Source of the DNA: Tanypteryx hageni
Taxonomy: Eukaryota; Arthropoda; Insecta; Odonata; Petaluridae
Assembly (NCBI GenBank): GCA_028673005.1
Contig: CM054113.1
Location: forward strand, 71,000,500 to 71,064,499
Length of the DNA: 64,000 nt
Reading direction: 5' to 3'
How positions within the stretch are numbered: position 1 is the first letter of the stretch; each line of letters begins with the position of its first letter. Positions 27,316 through 41,557 of this stretch are shown piece by piece. A program made the position numbers and the translations under genes. The notes beneath the pieces were generated by a model. The model was given only the letters and a program-made list of their open reading frames with translations, was not told the origin of the DNA and did not search any database.

Positions 27316-27683
27316 TATGTTCTATAGATTGTGAAATGAAATCTACAAATAATAATGTATATCCAATACGGATAATTTGTATGGGTCAAATTTTAATTTG
27401 AAAATACATTAAATTCATACCTAGAATGTTTTTGGAGTTAACGTAATTGCCTTCACTTCACCGAAAGTATATTCTAAAATAACTTATTTTAGAATCTACT
27501 CTCTGTGAATCGCCTTTGAAGACGGCGGCATTTTAGCCGAAATGCGCATCTGGCTTTTCATAACCTTGTTGTGGGTATTGGGGATGTCTGGAGTAAGTAC
27601 TTTTTAATCTTTTGATTTTTAAGTGCTTGTTCTTGAATTCAGATGAGTGTTTGAATTTTCAAATTTTCAGATTAAAGAAAATA

Positions 27684-27892
27684 CAGTAGATCATCGATTA
27701 TCCGGATGTAATTCGGTTTATTCAAATTATTGATTTTCTCGGATAATAGAAAATTAATCGAGAAAAAATTATCTACATTTGGATGCACGTTTCAAGTAAT
27801 GCTTGAAATACAACAAACGTATGTAAAATTTTTATTTTTAAAGGATAATGATTTTCAGAAAGTTAAAGTACCGGGTAATTGAAGCTATACTG
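27684..27892. mobile_element. pogo/Tigger-like MITE
   Basis: The left end CAGTAGATCATCGATTATCC and the right end in reverse complement (CAGTATAGCTTCAATTACCC) match the pogo-type pattern CAGTA...TTATCCGG. TA flanks both sides. Length is 209 bases, non-coding. Confidence 0.72.
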
Positions 27893-30800
27893 TATTAACT
27901 TTCAATTATTAACCTTAAATACATTGGAGCAATATCTTATGCAGCCTACCTTTTTACCCAATCCTCTTCCACTATGCAAGAGATTTCATCTTAATTTTAA
28001 CGATCTAATCTACTAGTCAAGCACGACATTTATATCTCTCCCGTTATCAAAATACGCGAATCGCTTCGTTTCCAATTAATCGGACGCGATTAGCGCACAC
28101 GATGGAACCCTCTACCGAATCGCGGCACGTTTAGTCACAATTCGGCGAAATATGTAGCGATGAAAAATTTCATTAATAAATACGGAACTTTCCATCAATT
28201 TTCCAATTGCTGACCTTATTTTCCATCGGCCTCGCCCCTTTGCGGATCGGAGGAGGAAATTTCTCCGTTTGCAATGGAAAGAGACTGCTATGATCAAACC
28301 GGATATGCTGTTTGCGATGGACGAGTTCAGGGACACAGGAGTAGGAAGAAGTCCAACCTGTTCCCCATCGAAAGTGAAGGAATACTTAGTGGGAGAAAAA
28401 TAGAATATTTTTTACTCTTGCTTTCGTGCGAGAAGTATTAAAAAATCTGATGTGGCCACCACATGACTTTCTCCATACCTGTAATATTTCTAAAACCGCC
28501 AAATAGGTTACATATAAATATTTGAAGAAACTGCGAGAAAATTTTGGAATTAACAAAGAACAGAAATAAATTCAAACCATAGCCGTCTGATATTGGGTAT
28601 AGCCACAAAGCTCCAAAAATTAAGAAAATAAAAAGGAGCGTTACTAAGATGTAACTAGGCGTCAATTGTTAACAATAGTCGTCGGTGGGTGTCGTGGTGG
28701 TGGCAGCTAAAACTATAATTTATAAGATATATCTTTTAAAATGTAATATATGGGAAAATGTTTCAAACAAAGGTTGTATATAATAAAATTTTCTACAACT
28801 TTTATTCTAGTACATTTTTACATATATCAAATATTAAAGCATATATTTCAAAATAACGGATAAGTGAGAAGAATAAACACCCACTTTCGGTTGAGCGATT
28901 TTAACCAAAACCTAATCAATTTTTATGACTTTTATAAAAATGTTAAATATAAAATTTTGCATTGACCTAATCAATAGTTTTTGAGTTAGAGCACCACAAA
29001 AAAGCTGTCACACATATCATCGAGAAAATGGTGAAAACGTGTTCAGGGGACCTCAAAACGTATTTCCGTTGAAATCTCAGAATCGATTTTTTTCATGAAA
29101 ACAATACTTTCCCTTATACTACGCATGGAGAAAGTAAAAATTACGATTTTCATCAACTTTTTAAGATTTAAAAAAATCTCAAACTTTGTCCTAGAACTTG
29201 GTGGTCGATTGGAGAAAAAGAGAGCAAGTTTCCAAATTAACGGCAGATATAAATCACCCGCGTCCTCACGCAAATTTCAAGCCGATCAGACAAAAATCGT
29301 AAAACAATCTGATACATTGAAGTATACGCGCTATAGAAGTCGTCTTTTTCCACCAAGTGATCGGATTTGGTGCTTTTACGATTTTAAATTTATTACTTGC
29401 TTATTTTTCCAGTTTGTTTAGCTATATCTTTACCTTAGTTCGGCATCGAATAATTTTTCTCCCCTCTTGATGCTGTAACACGGCTAACAGTCAGGAATTT
29501 ACGTCTAATGTCCCTGCTCTTGATTGAATTAATCGTACTGGATATAATTATTATCATTCGGGTTGAACCCTCCACTTTCTTCACAATGTACCGTATCGAA
29601 ATTTAGAGGTTGGAATTTAATCATCGCCACACCAGAAAATTTTGTATTTTTTACAAAAAGATTTTAAATTTTTTCCAACACTTTCGCCAACGTATCATTT
29701 ATCCCTCCGTTATCTTGAAGAAGCTACATATATCTCTGTCGGCGAAGAAAAAAAACACAAATGCTCTGAAAGAAGATGCTGACATACCTTGAATCGCTTG
29801 AGAGATTACGGAGAAGATCGCTAGATACAGCTTACTGAGGCCTGGCACAATTTGATTTTAAGAGATCGTATTTCCACGATAAATTACAACCGGAAACGTG
29901 CCATGAGAGACTCACTTGGAAAGAAAACTGGGATCTGCTACATCACAAAAATAAACGAGCATATTATGGAACGCTGCGCGCTTCTCCATTGCCTTAACAC
30001 AGGAAGTTCAAGCAGGATGGCGAGAATCAGGTTGAGACCAAAACAAAAAAATCAAAAGATGATAAATGATAGATTTAACCTGATCAGCATGGCAGTACTC
30101 AAGGATTAATATGTTTTTAAGGAGCACATACGTTTCACCAAACGGTGTTGAGGAAGACGATAAATAAAAGGAAATAATGAAGAAAAGCAAGTAAACACAG
30201 TAAACTCCCAAATCTAACAGTTATCTTGGGGTCGAGCTTGTTTCGGTTAACCGGATATTCCGGTTTTTCGATGTGGCTATTCACACATTCCATGGTAAAA
30301 ACATGAAAAAAGTTCATATTAAGGAAGTAACGAAAAAATAGGGAAAAGTAATATTGTACTCCGTATTTATACCATAATAATTAGGGGACAATTAAATACC
30401 GTGCATATGTACGCACATAATGCAATATAAAATACTTTCAAGTTATAAGTTTTAAAATTTCTCTTTATTCGATATTCCGGTTGCCCGATACTCGGTCAAT
30501 AGGAAGTATGCTACATTAGGAAATTCTTCCTCTGTAAATGATAATAAAATAACGAATGATGATAGAATTTGTTGCTGCCTGCATGGTAATAGGAGAACCA
30601 TTAAGAGTTGATTAAACAAGGAGAGCGTGGAATTTTGACAAAATTTAGGAGAAAAGAGAACCAACTCAAACCAGCTATATAAGAGAATTGTATAGAACGC
30701 TGTGAATTAGCGAAGAGGGATGAGTAGGAAATAATAGTGATAAGACATAAAATGCCTCAGAGAAAGTCGATTGATAAACTTAACAGTTCCAATAATCATT

Positions 30801-33335
30801 CATTATTGAGAAAATTATATGTACAAACCAGTCGCTATCATTTGATACCGAAATGTGCATAACGACCATTTTATTTCAATTGGAGCTACCTAATTCATCA
30901 ATTCAATTCCAGCCGCAGGAAGAGATCGAGAGTGATATTTTATATTTACCCAGAGGAAGTAACCAAAATTGAAACGAACTTAACATGTCATCCTCTCAAC
31001 TATCATGAAATAAAATTAAGAAAATTAAAAAAAACTGCTCTCAAATTTGCCATCGCATTCTAGGTCTTAACGAAGGTTCTGTTTTATACTTGTCTAGTAT
31101 CCAAGGAAGATGAAAAAGAGAATAACGGCACGATGGACCGCATCCAAGATCTCGTGGAATCCTAGAAGTGTGCCAAAGAGTGCGGGCAGCTCTTTTGAAT
31201 TGGCTTCGTTAAATATGGAAATACCTTTCACTTCTTGCACGCATATATCGGATTGGATTCAATAAGAAAACAAAGGGTGGCAGAAAAGGTTAAGATACTG
31301 TGGCGAAAGAGTACAAAAACGCTTTTGCTAGAATTAAACTTCAGCAGAGGTTTTAAGAAGTGTTCTATGTAAGAACTGAATGATAATAACTCATCGAAAT
31401 TCAAAGAAAATAAATGAACCGTCCTTCTCCGTTTCCGTAAAGATTTTCGCTACGGCCGGCGAAGTAACTTTCTGGGGTGTAGATGAATATCAATTGAGCC
31501 CTTCTTCTATATATTGATATATATCCAATCATGAGATGAGTATTGGTGATGGCTAGAAAGTGAACGTGGTATTCAAGAAATTTAAAAAGCTCAGCAAATA
31601 TCATTTGGCGGCCTTACCTACACAATTTAAAGATCAATAACTCGGATTTTTATCCGTTTGTATTTGTACTCTCCTGTGCTTTGAACTATAGCCGTTTCAA
31701 TGTAAAGGAAGAGTTATCTGGGATAACGTTCAAACAGGCAGATCGAAAAAGCTTATTGGTTTTAATAAGAAACGATTGGATATAAGAGAAAAGAAAATTG
31801 TGTTTGTTGTAATTTAGGAGAGGTGTCATGAATAGAAGCTATTTAAGATACATAGTGTAATGCACCAACGACAAAAGCGCGAGGGCTGATCTCTAGCAAT
31901 TTACATATTTGAATAAATCCCTACTTTAAACAAAAATAGTGTTCAAACCACGAAGTTTTATACTTACAAAAACGCGGAGTGACATGTGCTGGTCTGTAAA
32001 TAACGAATTGACTTTAGGACTTACATTCAAGAAAATATACACCTTAACCATTATTCAACGTTTCCTTTCCTATTTAACATAATTAAACTGGTATTTTTTA
32101 AAACGTGATTATCATCGTCCCCTCGTTCAGCAACATGTTAATCCATCCGACGACCTGAATAAAATGGACGTAAAATGGATGTCCTTTAATTTATAGACTA
32201 AAGATACACCGCATTTGCTCTGACGTCTGATTATCACTCGTCTATCTAAAACCTAAAGGTCGCGCTCTCACGACATAACTTTCCTCGCACTATAAATCCT
32301 CTCCGTCGTTTTTTCTCCCTCCTTCGATCTGCTTCTACTGCACCATTTGGCTTCGTTCGACGACTGATGCCGTTAAAAGCTTCTCTCCCTATCTTTCTTT
32401 TCTCTATCACTCCTCTTATTCTTTCTTTGTAAGTGCGTTCCAACCTACATATTTTCATCTCCACTACTGTCTCTCACGGCATGATAGGGACCTCTTCTCT
32501 TTCTCCTCCCTCTACTGCCTCACAAAGCCACCTTAATTTCACTTTCCTCCGCGAACCTTTTCCTCTCCCTTTCTCACGTCTTCCCGCCAACTTCCCCGTC
32601 TCTCCTCCTTCCCTCCTCCCCATCCCTCCCCATCCCACCCTCCCCCGAACCCAACATGGTCATTGCACCTAGTCAGAAAACGCAGCGCTAAAAGAAGTTC
32701 ACCGCGGGATAAAAACGCCTCGGAATCTGTATGCGGCGTCACATGGGCTTCTTGTAATGGGAGCTCATTTTTCTCCAGATAAAAAAAAGTTAATGACTCA
32801 TTCTTCTCTTCTTGGAGCCCTTCAAAAGCTCGTCGGCGCAAGAGAAAAAATCCTTTCGAGTTCCTGAGCGTTATGACAAGGTCGGACCGTTATACGCGCA
32901 GAGACTTAGATGAGGGCTATATTATCGAGAGAAAGAGAGAGAGAGAGAAATGCCTTTTGCTTTCCAACCGAGGCGATGACTGCTCGCGTTTCATTTATTT
33001 TCGTCACCTCACTTAATATCTTTATGGCTGCGTGTTATTTCTCCTGAGCTATGCGGTATAATTCGCTTGCTTTTCTCTCCCTTCGGTTCGGATTATGGCC
33101 AATCGCGAAGTAATCGTGAGGAAATTTTTTCGACTGTAAATGTTTTCAGCGCCTATGCTCAGATACCTGAAAGAAATGGTGCCAATTTTCGAGAGGAGCT
33201 TTGGAAAAAAATTTCGAGAGAGTAAGCCTGAAACAAAAAAAAAGGATCCGTAACAATTTTCGTCGCGAATGTGAATCACCATGGAAGATTCGATAAAGAC
33301 TTATTGAGCTCGTCTTATGGCTGAAAAAAATTAGG
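27893..33335. other. Intergenic, no supported gene; polypyrimidine island at 32.27-32.66 kb
   Basis: Stretches at 28.7-29.4 kb and 30.2-30.5 kb look like old repeats (for example accggatattccgg and cgatattccggttgcccg in facing positions near 30250 and 30470), but boundaries cannot be set. The plus strand at 32270-32660 is strongly C/T-rich, with a (GA)n tract at 32932-32948. Confidence 0.5.
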
Positions 33336-33448
33336 AATAAGCACTTGTAAAAATAAGTACTTATCTTAGATATCTCCAGGGGCCGTAACAACTTGTCATG
33401 GTTGCTGGAGTAACCTAAGATAAGCAATAATTTTTTCAAGTGCTTATT
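33336..33448. repeat. 113-base imperfect palindrome
   Basis: AATAAGCACTTG...ACTTATCTTAG at the left is mirrored by CTAAGATAAG...CAAGTGCTTATT at the right, with CTCCAG/CTGGAG near the centre. A related aagtgcttgttcttgaa lies at about 27622. It is probably a small palindromic MITE; no target duplication is clear. Confidence 0.68.
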
Positions 33449-34183
33449 CTTGAATCGTGGAAGATTAACAAAAAATATTTTCAGTGCCACTGCAGATGAA
33501 ATTCAGTACGTGGCACGAAATCGTTGATGTGCGCAGTTTCAAAAATATGCATGATTTGTTTCAATGACTCATGTTTCGTTCTAATTAATGATAATGCATT
33601 GAGTGGAAATTATATTTGGTTTTTAAATGTAAATATTGTTTTTTATTTGTCTAAACCCTTTTTCTGTTACAGAACTCCAAGTTGTTTTTAATAAATTCGT
33701 TTCAATTAAGTTTTTTGATAATTTTCTCATCCTCTAATTGCGGCAAAATTGACTATTCTATTCGGGAGTGACTTTCTACGCGATACAGATATTAGCGGTA
33801 CTCTCTGTGAGTCGTCTAAACGAATCTCGATAAAATGTTCGAGCGGCTATAAATTCGTACATTAAAAAACCTGTTCCAAATGGAGAGGAAAACCGTTAAC
33901 GGGAAATAAGATCGTAAGATCTTGGTTTGTAATAGTTATCATAATGAGGAATAAGATCAGTAATGCTTCTCATTTGGGAGAGTTCCAACCAAACTTACGA
34001 AAATTTCAAATTTTGGATGGTCAAAAGTTGACCATCATCGTCGTGTTCTAATCAACGTTTATTCAGTAATCATCCCAATTTGTTTGGATTTGGCAAAGTA
34101 ACGACATAGAGACTAATTGAATTACAAATTTAATCTCTTAGAAATACAGAATGGGAGATCAAAACTAGCTGCGTCGGTTCGAC

Positions 34184-34521
34184 CAGAGGTCGGCAACCTT
34201 TATTTCATGGCGGTCCACATTCGTATTTGTTAATGGTTAGGAGGCCCACATTAGAAGTCACGAGAGCTTCGGAAAGCTGGGTAAGTATTTATATAGGAAG
34301 TTACACAGAGATTCTTTGGTCTCGTATAAGTGAAAACCAAGTCTATATAATTTGCTAGCGTTATAATGTCACCAGAAAATGATTTGAGACCATATTTTTT
34401 TTTTAAATGCGAAGTTTTCTGTTAAATTTTGTCTATCACTTTTTCATCATAGTTTCGCGGGCTGCATAAAGCGCTCTCGGGGGCCGCGTGCGGCCCGCCG
34501 GCCTTAGGTTCCCCACCCCTA
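34184..34521. mobile_element. Non-autonomous hAT-like element
   Basis: The ends are CAGAGGTCGGCAACC and GGTTCCCCACCCCTA. The flanks GGTTCGAC (34176-34183) and GGTTAAAC (34522-34529) agree at 6 of 8. GC-rich ggccgcgtgcggcccgccgg lies close to the right end. Length is 338 bases. Confidence 0.8.
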
Positions 34522-34529
34522 GGTTAAAC

Positions 34530-37500
34530 GTTTTAATCTGGTGCGCTTTCTTGCCGAAACGATTCCCGTTTGAATCGATTTCGTAGTGATTTGATTATTT
34601 CGTCGTTGAATTAATCGCCTCATAATTGCTTCTTAACTATATGCATCAGTGTTCATACATCGCCCGAGTTAAATGAATAAATTAGTATGATAATTTTAAA
34701 ACTTTTCAAAAAAGAAAAGTTGTTTGCAAAAAAAATCTGTTAAATTTGTATATCCTTTAAAAAAATCACTTATAAAATAAATATGACATTGAAACTTTCT
34801 CCTACTCAAGCTTTGGAATTATTGGTAAAGTACTTCATTTTAAATTGAATATTTTTTTCTTGTCCGATGCATGGTGCCACTAAATTTCTTAAGCGAGTTT
34901 TCGAACGCTGGGCTGTCCACATATGGACTTGGGTCGGTGCCAAATTCGATTTTTATGCGTAGCATGTTATACTTTTATTAAGCGTGCATAGGGATGGAAA
35001 CAAGCTGGCGGGAAAGTTTTTTTTCTTTGGTTATAGAAATGTGTGCTCAATATGATATGGCTCTCTCATTTTCCGGTTTTGGGTGCTGTAGAATATCGCT
35101 CCCATTGTATAAAATACCATGTATTTCAACACTTCTTTTTAATCGACTTTTTATACTCTTCCAATGGACAAAAATTATCAGGTACGATACGTATCTTTCA
35201 GTCGTAACGCCGCTCTATCAAATGGAGTGGAGTAAGAGGGCCAAGGGAAGGGGCACCCATCGGCGACCAAGGCTCCCTATAATCAACCCGTTTGAGTAGT
35301 ATTCCTGAATTTATAATATATATTTTCATGTACTGGCATTTATTGGAGACAACAATGTATTTTATTTTGTAGTTAGCAACGCTTTGAATTATATAGGAAT
35401 CGTTCAGAAGAGATTGGCCCTAATACCAGACAAAGGTTTTCAAGATTTTAAAATATCTACGCTAGAAATGCATGTTTCGTTTATAATGAGGTCGCTCCAG
35501 CTGCTCATAGTTATGCAATCAATGTCTTCCTATTTACCATTTCAATTACTATTTTACGCCCCAGTAATAGTTTTTAATCGATATGACAATCAGAAAATGA
35601 CTTGGAGCTCTTAGATTTGCCTGCAAAATATAATTTGGGAGCAAATATTTTTCGTAGATATAAGGTGCAATCACATACTATAGATCAGGTTTTTAATTGA
35701 TAATGGGACACTTGATGGAAAGGTCACAGCAAGCGTTATTAATTATCCCACTTTAGGTGTAAATACGACCATTTTCATTTATTGAATTCGTTTCCTCCAA
35801 TAAACCATGTAACCAATTCAATAAGTTACGATAGTCTTCACTTGCTTTGGGGAAATATGGAGTGATCATCAATAAATTTTTGCTGATAATTACACTCATT
35901 ATCTCATAAAAGCAATCAGAGGAATTAATAGTCAGAACGGTAGTGTTCATCGACTCTCCACGATCCCACTATTTTTACCTTGAAGCTATCTCGCAAGTCA
36001 ATGATGTCTTCGTATTTGGAAAGTGTCTCAAAATTCGTTATCGAACAATTTACGAGGATTTACCGAAATAGTTTGCCTTGCGAATTTGTAAGGAGCTGAA
36101 TAGGGTAAATAGAAAACGGCCTAGTATTTCCTCTTGGAGCATGGCGGCAGAATTCCCGATGATTGGCAGCCGAGGGAAAGCAAAGACACGTGATACCGGT
36201 TCGCTTTCAAACGCGATAAGTGACGCCAAATCTATGCGTGCGTGCTAATGCGGATAACGAGGAGGTGTGAAGTATTTCTTTCGAGAAACTCGAACAGATA
36301 TCCGCGTTTACGTGTATTTTTTTATAACTTGTGACATAACCGCGCGATTTTAAGGAAATGTTACCTCAAGAATTGTATTTATAGATATAATTAAGATTTG
36401 ATCGAAAATCGATAATGTGTTTTTGTGAAATTATCGACGCAAATTCGTGCAGACTTAAAAACGTGCTCGATCACATTATTCTTCTAGTTGAGTTTGAGTG
36501 ACTCTTTACATTTACATTTTTAACTGGGTCAAAGCGTCAACTGCATAGCTTATACCAAGTTGTAATTCAAAAATTAACTCTTTTGTTTAATTTATACTTA
36601 ATACTGGAATCCGGAGTAAAAATGTTAAATTGTTTTCTTTAACGTAGGAATAAATGAAGCGAAATTTTCATTTTACCTCACGTACTGAGCAAAAATAGTA
36701 TAAAAATTATAATTCATAAGTTTGCAGGAATTTATTCGAATACTATACGCATAATAAAAATTTCAATTTTATTGAAGGATCAGCTGTTGCGGAATTAAAA
36801 TATATTTTAATTCCTGATAATATCAGCGATGTATTAAGAGTTTTTATGTCTATTGGCCATCGCAAAAAATATTCTAATTACTACATTTGGGAAAGTCTAT
36901 TTCATCTAGATGTATTTGTCTAGTATCATTTCTTTGATGCAATATTATCTACTTGATAGTAATTCTCATTTCGTATTGTTTCGAACCCGTGTTATACAGA
37001 TATCACTCCATTCTCGCCATAAATGCAACGCCAGCTAAAAGGTTTAATATTTCCGGCACGATATAGTTTTAACGGATTGAAGGACTGAAATGGATTTATT
37101 TCAAAGAGGTAGAAACTCGGGGAAAGGTAAAAACGCACCACCAATAAATTTTACTGGGTCAATGCGCTCGGTCGGTCACGAATAGCTTTTACAGATACCT
37201 GGCAACAAATCCCAAATAAAAGCAACCAGCTGGAAAGAACCCGATGACCTCGACTCAATAAACACATCACCGAAACCGGAGCAAGAGGGAGCAAAGAGAT
37301 TGAGAGAGATGAAAACAGGGTTTAAAATAGTCGGGAGGGAATCAGAATCGTGCGTCGATGTCTCTTTCCCTACCTTCATTAGATGTCAACGTTTTCTCTC
37401 GAGTATTATTTCGTGGAACAGCGCGTATGAAGTCGTAAGGCAAGTGCGATGCTGTTTCTTCCAGTCGCCACGAGGTAGATCCCTTCACCTTCGTGCCCCA

Positions 37501-40500
37501 TCTCAAACGACGTCCTTCACATTCAAACGAGCTTTTTCGTGCCATCGATGCCAAATGAGGAAATCGTCGCGAAAGAGATTGAGAGGGGAGAGTGAAACAA
37601 TTTTTTTTATTCTGGCACGGAAGGATGATAGCATTCCGTCGCTTCTCGCTCTCGATTTCGTTTCGTCGGTCTTCTTCACAACTCCTCCGCCGTCTTCCGG
37701 AGGAGGGGGGAGAAAAGCGGGGGAGGCGGCATAGAGCGACTTGTGTCGCAACCATTTCCTAACCGAAAAGCACGTCTCTTTAAAGACGAGCCGGTTGGGG
37801 CGAAGGGGGCGTATGCGACCAGAGGGAGAGGAGGGTTTACCACTCTGCGTGGTCCTCTGCCCAAACTAAACGTGTCCGGAAGGCACGTCGTGACTGTTTC
37901 ATTCTGTACGTTTTGACGCGCCCGTTCCTCCCTACTTGCACTCCACTTACTGCCAATGCCTCCTCCCACACCTCAACCTTCGCTTCGCTCCCACTCGTCC
38001 CCCTACTGACCGACTTATGGTTTGTCCTACACGTTGACTTCGCTCTTACCCTTCCGTTCTCCGTGTCTTTCACCGACCTTTCGTCGAGTCGCGAAACTCT
38101 TCTTCTCCTTCGAGGAATGGTCTTCTCGCTTGAATCGTTCTGGGGAGCTTTCTAAGTCTTAAATGTTTCTGCGATGCGATCGCTCGAGATCCTGTATCTT
38201 TATCTTAAACGAATTGTGTGTGCGAATGAGCGTCGCCGTGATCCGAGTGAAAAAGTTTCTCTTTCCGCGTATTAGCTTCAGAGTTAGAATCAATAATTTT
38301 GGTTTTCTGCTTTAGTGTTTCTTGGCAAGTAAGAACCATTTATTTGCTCACCTTTATATTGAAGTTACTGGCGATTGGTTTTTCCTTGCAGTCTTGTCAT
38401 TGAAATATCTCAACAGTTTTTGATAGACACAGAAAAACTATTTTAATATGTGAAAATATTTGGATGTAGATTTTATTTTTTATTTCATGGTGTTTTGGTC
38501 CATACATTTTCATCATTCCTTCCGTATAATTCAATTATCAATTGTTTCTATCAGTCAATATTCTTCTATTAGTAATAATTGTATGGAGTGCCGTTGTAAG
38601 AAATTTTCTGATCCTTATATGACGGATACATTAATTTGGTGTTCTCTTGAATCCACTGAAATATTTCACATTTTATCGATTAAAATTACTGGAGCGATGT
38701 AAAAATACAGTTAGCCGTATTTCATCCGCTATTTTTAACTCTTGGAAATGCATTAATTTTACTCCAGTTTTAGTTAAATTACAAATGACGTTGATTCTTA
38801 ATGCCCCGCAATAATTTAGTTTAACGGTTTATTGGAAAATGCTGTTATTTTTACACAGATATCATAAAAAGCGTTTTAATTATTAATAAGTTTATTCGAA
38901 CATTTTAATTAGCTCATTACACCAACAAAAGAATTCAATTAATTAAAAACTTGTCCACATACCTAAAATAATTAACAGAAGTTTCCTTATATGATACAAA
39001 TCTCCTTTGATAAAACCTCGTTCTATTTCACTAATTCTAAATCATGGAGACTCCTTTGATGTACAAGAAATTTTTTGTGTTAAGCGAAGATTTGTGCTGA
39101 GACAATTGCTATCCATTCTAATTAAAAACACTCTCGCGAATCTGAAAAGGTAGTGGGGGGCGCGCTTCTTCTTACAATTAGATATGTACAACGCTGAATA
39201 CTTTTGGCTGCAAAGCGTTTCGCAGGGAATCTCACTTTCATTGTAGCTCCAAATTAGTGAACTCTTTACGAAGTTTCCCTTAGCAGGACGAGCGTCGACC
39301 CATTGGAGTTTTTATTTCCGTTTCACCAATCACAGAGAGAAATTACGAGGGAAGAGATGCCAAGCTAATAAGAAACATTCCAGAGACAAAAAGAGACCTA
39401 AGATATTAAGGCCAATGTGCAAGGCGTGTTACGAGACATAACGGCAACTTTGTAATTATCTATCTGAAGGGGGATTCCAAAGCTAAAATACTAGAGCGTG
39501 TAATTATTCGACATTGTTTGGTGTTGATGTGAAAATGTCAACTGTTATTTCATCAGTGGAAAAGGGGTGTTCAAAACTACAACGGGCAGCTGGTGACTTC
39601 AATACCTGAATGGCAACTATGGTTACCTTTACTCAATGAGTTAAATGATGGTGTAAAAGACCGCCAAAGAGACACATGAAAAATTTTGCTTTTTCGCTTG
39701 ATAAAATTCTTACTGTTTATAATGAAGTCAAAAATTATTTCAGTTTTTTTTTAAGAAAATAATTCACCGTTAACGCAAACGCTATTTTTCTTTAATTTTA
39801 ATTTCTCTAAAACCCAAATTATTCCTGCAACTAGTACTTTTAGATATTCACTGTGGTGGAAGCGTATCTCAAATAAAATCAATGAAAAGGAATCTTTACG
39901 GTGATTTAAAGAATATATATTCACCCTTTCATTCGCCAAGTTTATGGTTCACTTTTTAAATGCATCATTTAATAAATTTTCGGATGTTTGCATAGATTTA
40001 CATACTTTTTCTGGCTATTACTTCTTCTATCGATGAATGCATGCTTCGCCGCACACTCGAGTTTGAGGAGACATCACAAACGGTTTTTCCGGAACCTAGG
40101 ATGTATGCATTCCTATGTAAGAACACTTTCAGTGGGCATCATCCGCGTCCTTCACCCACTCATAATCCCCTTCCCTTTACGGTAACACGTCGAAAACACT
40201 CCTCTTCCCACCCTTTAGCTTTCCCCCGTTTTGCGTTAACCCAGTGAAGGGCTTGACCCCTTGCACTTACCAGCTACCCCTTTACAAGAATCACAACAAC
40301 GCCACCGAGTCAACGGCATCCGCTATATCTGCTTTCTTCCAGGATTCCTTGCCATCCGCCTACTCTAAGAAGAGGGGGATATAACTTTCAACGCCAATCT
40401 TAGACCCTCCCACATATCCCTCCACCTTCCAATTTACCAACCCTCTTCCCTTTCCTCCCGACTCCTTCAAAGGAGATGAAATAATATGTGAATCTAAACC

Positions 40501-41462
40501 CATATCATGAAAAGATCCTGCGTAACGTCTTTCTTTACTGCCCCTTAAAAAAAACGAATAAACGGGTTAACATGCCCCCTTTCGTCCTCACGTATACAGC
40601 AGGGCTGATAATGAATATCGATGGGCATTTTTTGTCGCCCGATGTTACCGCAATCGGCGTCTCGCACTCAGAAACTTCATAACGTTAAAGAGGACCTCTC
40701 TTCCGTGACGACGCCGTTTTAACCACGTGGCTTAGCCGTCGAGACGGATGGCACCTCTATGCGTGGGTGGCGTCACGTTTTGTTTTCCTTTCGTCATACC
40801 TTTCGAGAGAGAGAGGGAAAATAATCAATCCACAGAAATGCGTAAGAGGGCGAAACCCCCTTCCCCTTCGGAGGGGAAAAAACATCTCCGCCCGTGAAAG
40901 TTTTAAAGTCAAAAGAAAACGGTTTCGGAACAACCCTCCTCTTGCCGTCATCGCCACACCGGCGTGCATGTGGAATGATGAGATCTGCGTGTCGTCTCTT
41001 TTTCCCCCTCTCCCTTTTCTAATCCCCCGCCTGCTACACTCTCCTTCTCACTCTCTCTCCCACCCCACCCCTCTCTCCTTCCGACGAAGAAAGTTTTGCC
41101 GCTCCACACGGTGAAGGTGGTGGAATGGGTGTACTTGGGCCGAGAGAAGCCATCTTCGAAGGGAATTCCCCCACTCTTAGACGGCGGTGGGCCCCATGGC
41201 GCCGGTGGGCGAAGCGTTGGGAAGGAGGGAGGGGGGAGGACCCCTCGCGGATCTTGCGGGGGCTGTGGCAGGGGAAAGTGAGCATCTCGCCCTCTACTCA
41301 TTCCCAGTTCTTCTCTTTCCCACTCCTTTCTCCGAAACACCCCTTCCCGCACCCAACTGAAACCCACCCCTCTTTCTCTCCCTCTTTCGTGTGTATGTGT
41401 GTGCGCCGCCTCCCATGTCTTGCTACCATCCTCGGATATCCGCCCCAACTCCTCTGCTGTCC
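34530..41462. other. Upstream region of WK gene 1 with GC-rich islands
   Basis: AT-rich with two GC-rich, CpG-containing islands at 37.3-38.2 kb and 40.7-41.46 kb. ORFs of 100-220 codons there are low-complexity Arg/Ser/Pro-rich, open on both strands at once, and have no signal peptide or domain. The second island leads into the TATA box of WK gene 1 and may hold its proximal regulatory sequence. Confidence 0.5.
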
Positions 41463-41557
41463 TATATAACCATGGGCTGTTGCCCACGGAGGACACAGTC
41501 TTTCGAGTGATCCCAGGCAGTGAAGAGATCCGGAAGGAGCCTACCGGAGATTCAGCC
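41463..41557 (+). promoter_or_regulatory. TATA box, initiator and 5' UTR of WK gene 1
   Basis: TATATAA lies at 41463-41469. A CACAGTC initiator-like site has its A at 41497, 34 bases downstream of the first T of the TATA box. This leaves a 5' UTR of about 61 bases before the ATG at 41558. Spacing fits an arthropod focused promoter. The start site is inferred from motifs only. Confidence 0.6.

Noticed and set aside
37300..38155. Several 80-144-codon ORFs on both strands
   Set aside because: All frames stay open because the DNA is GC-rich; no family signature, no consistent splice sites.
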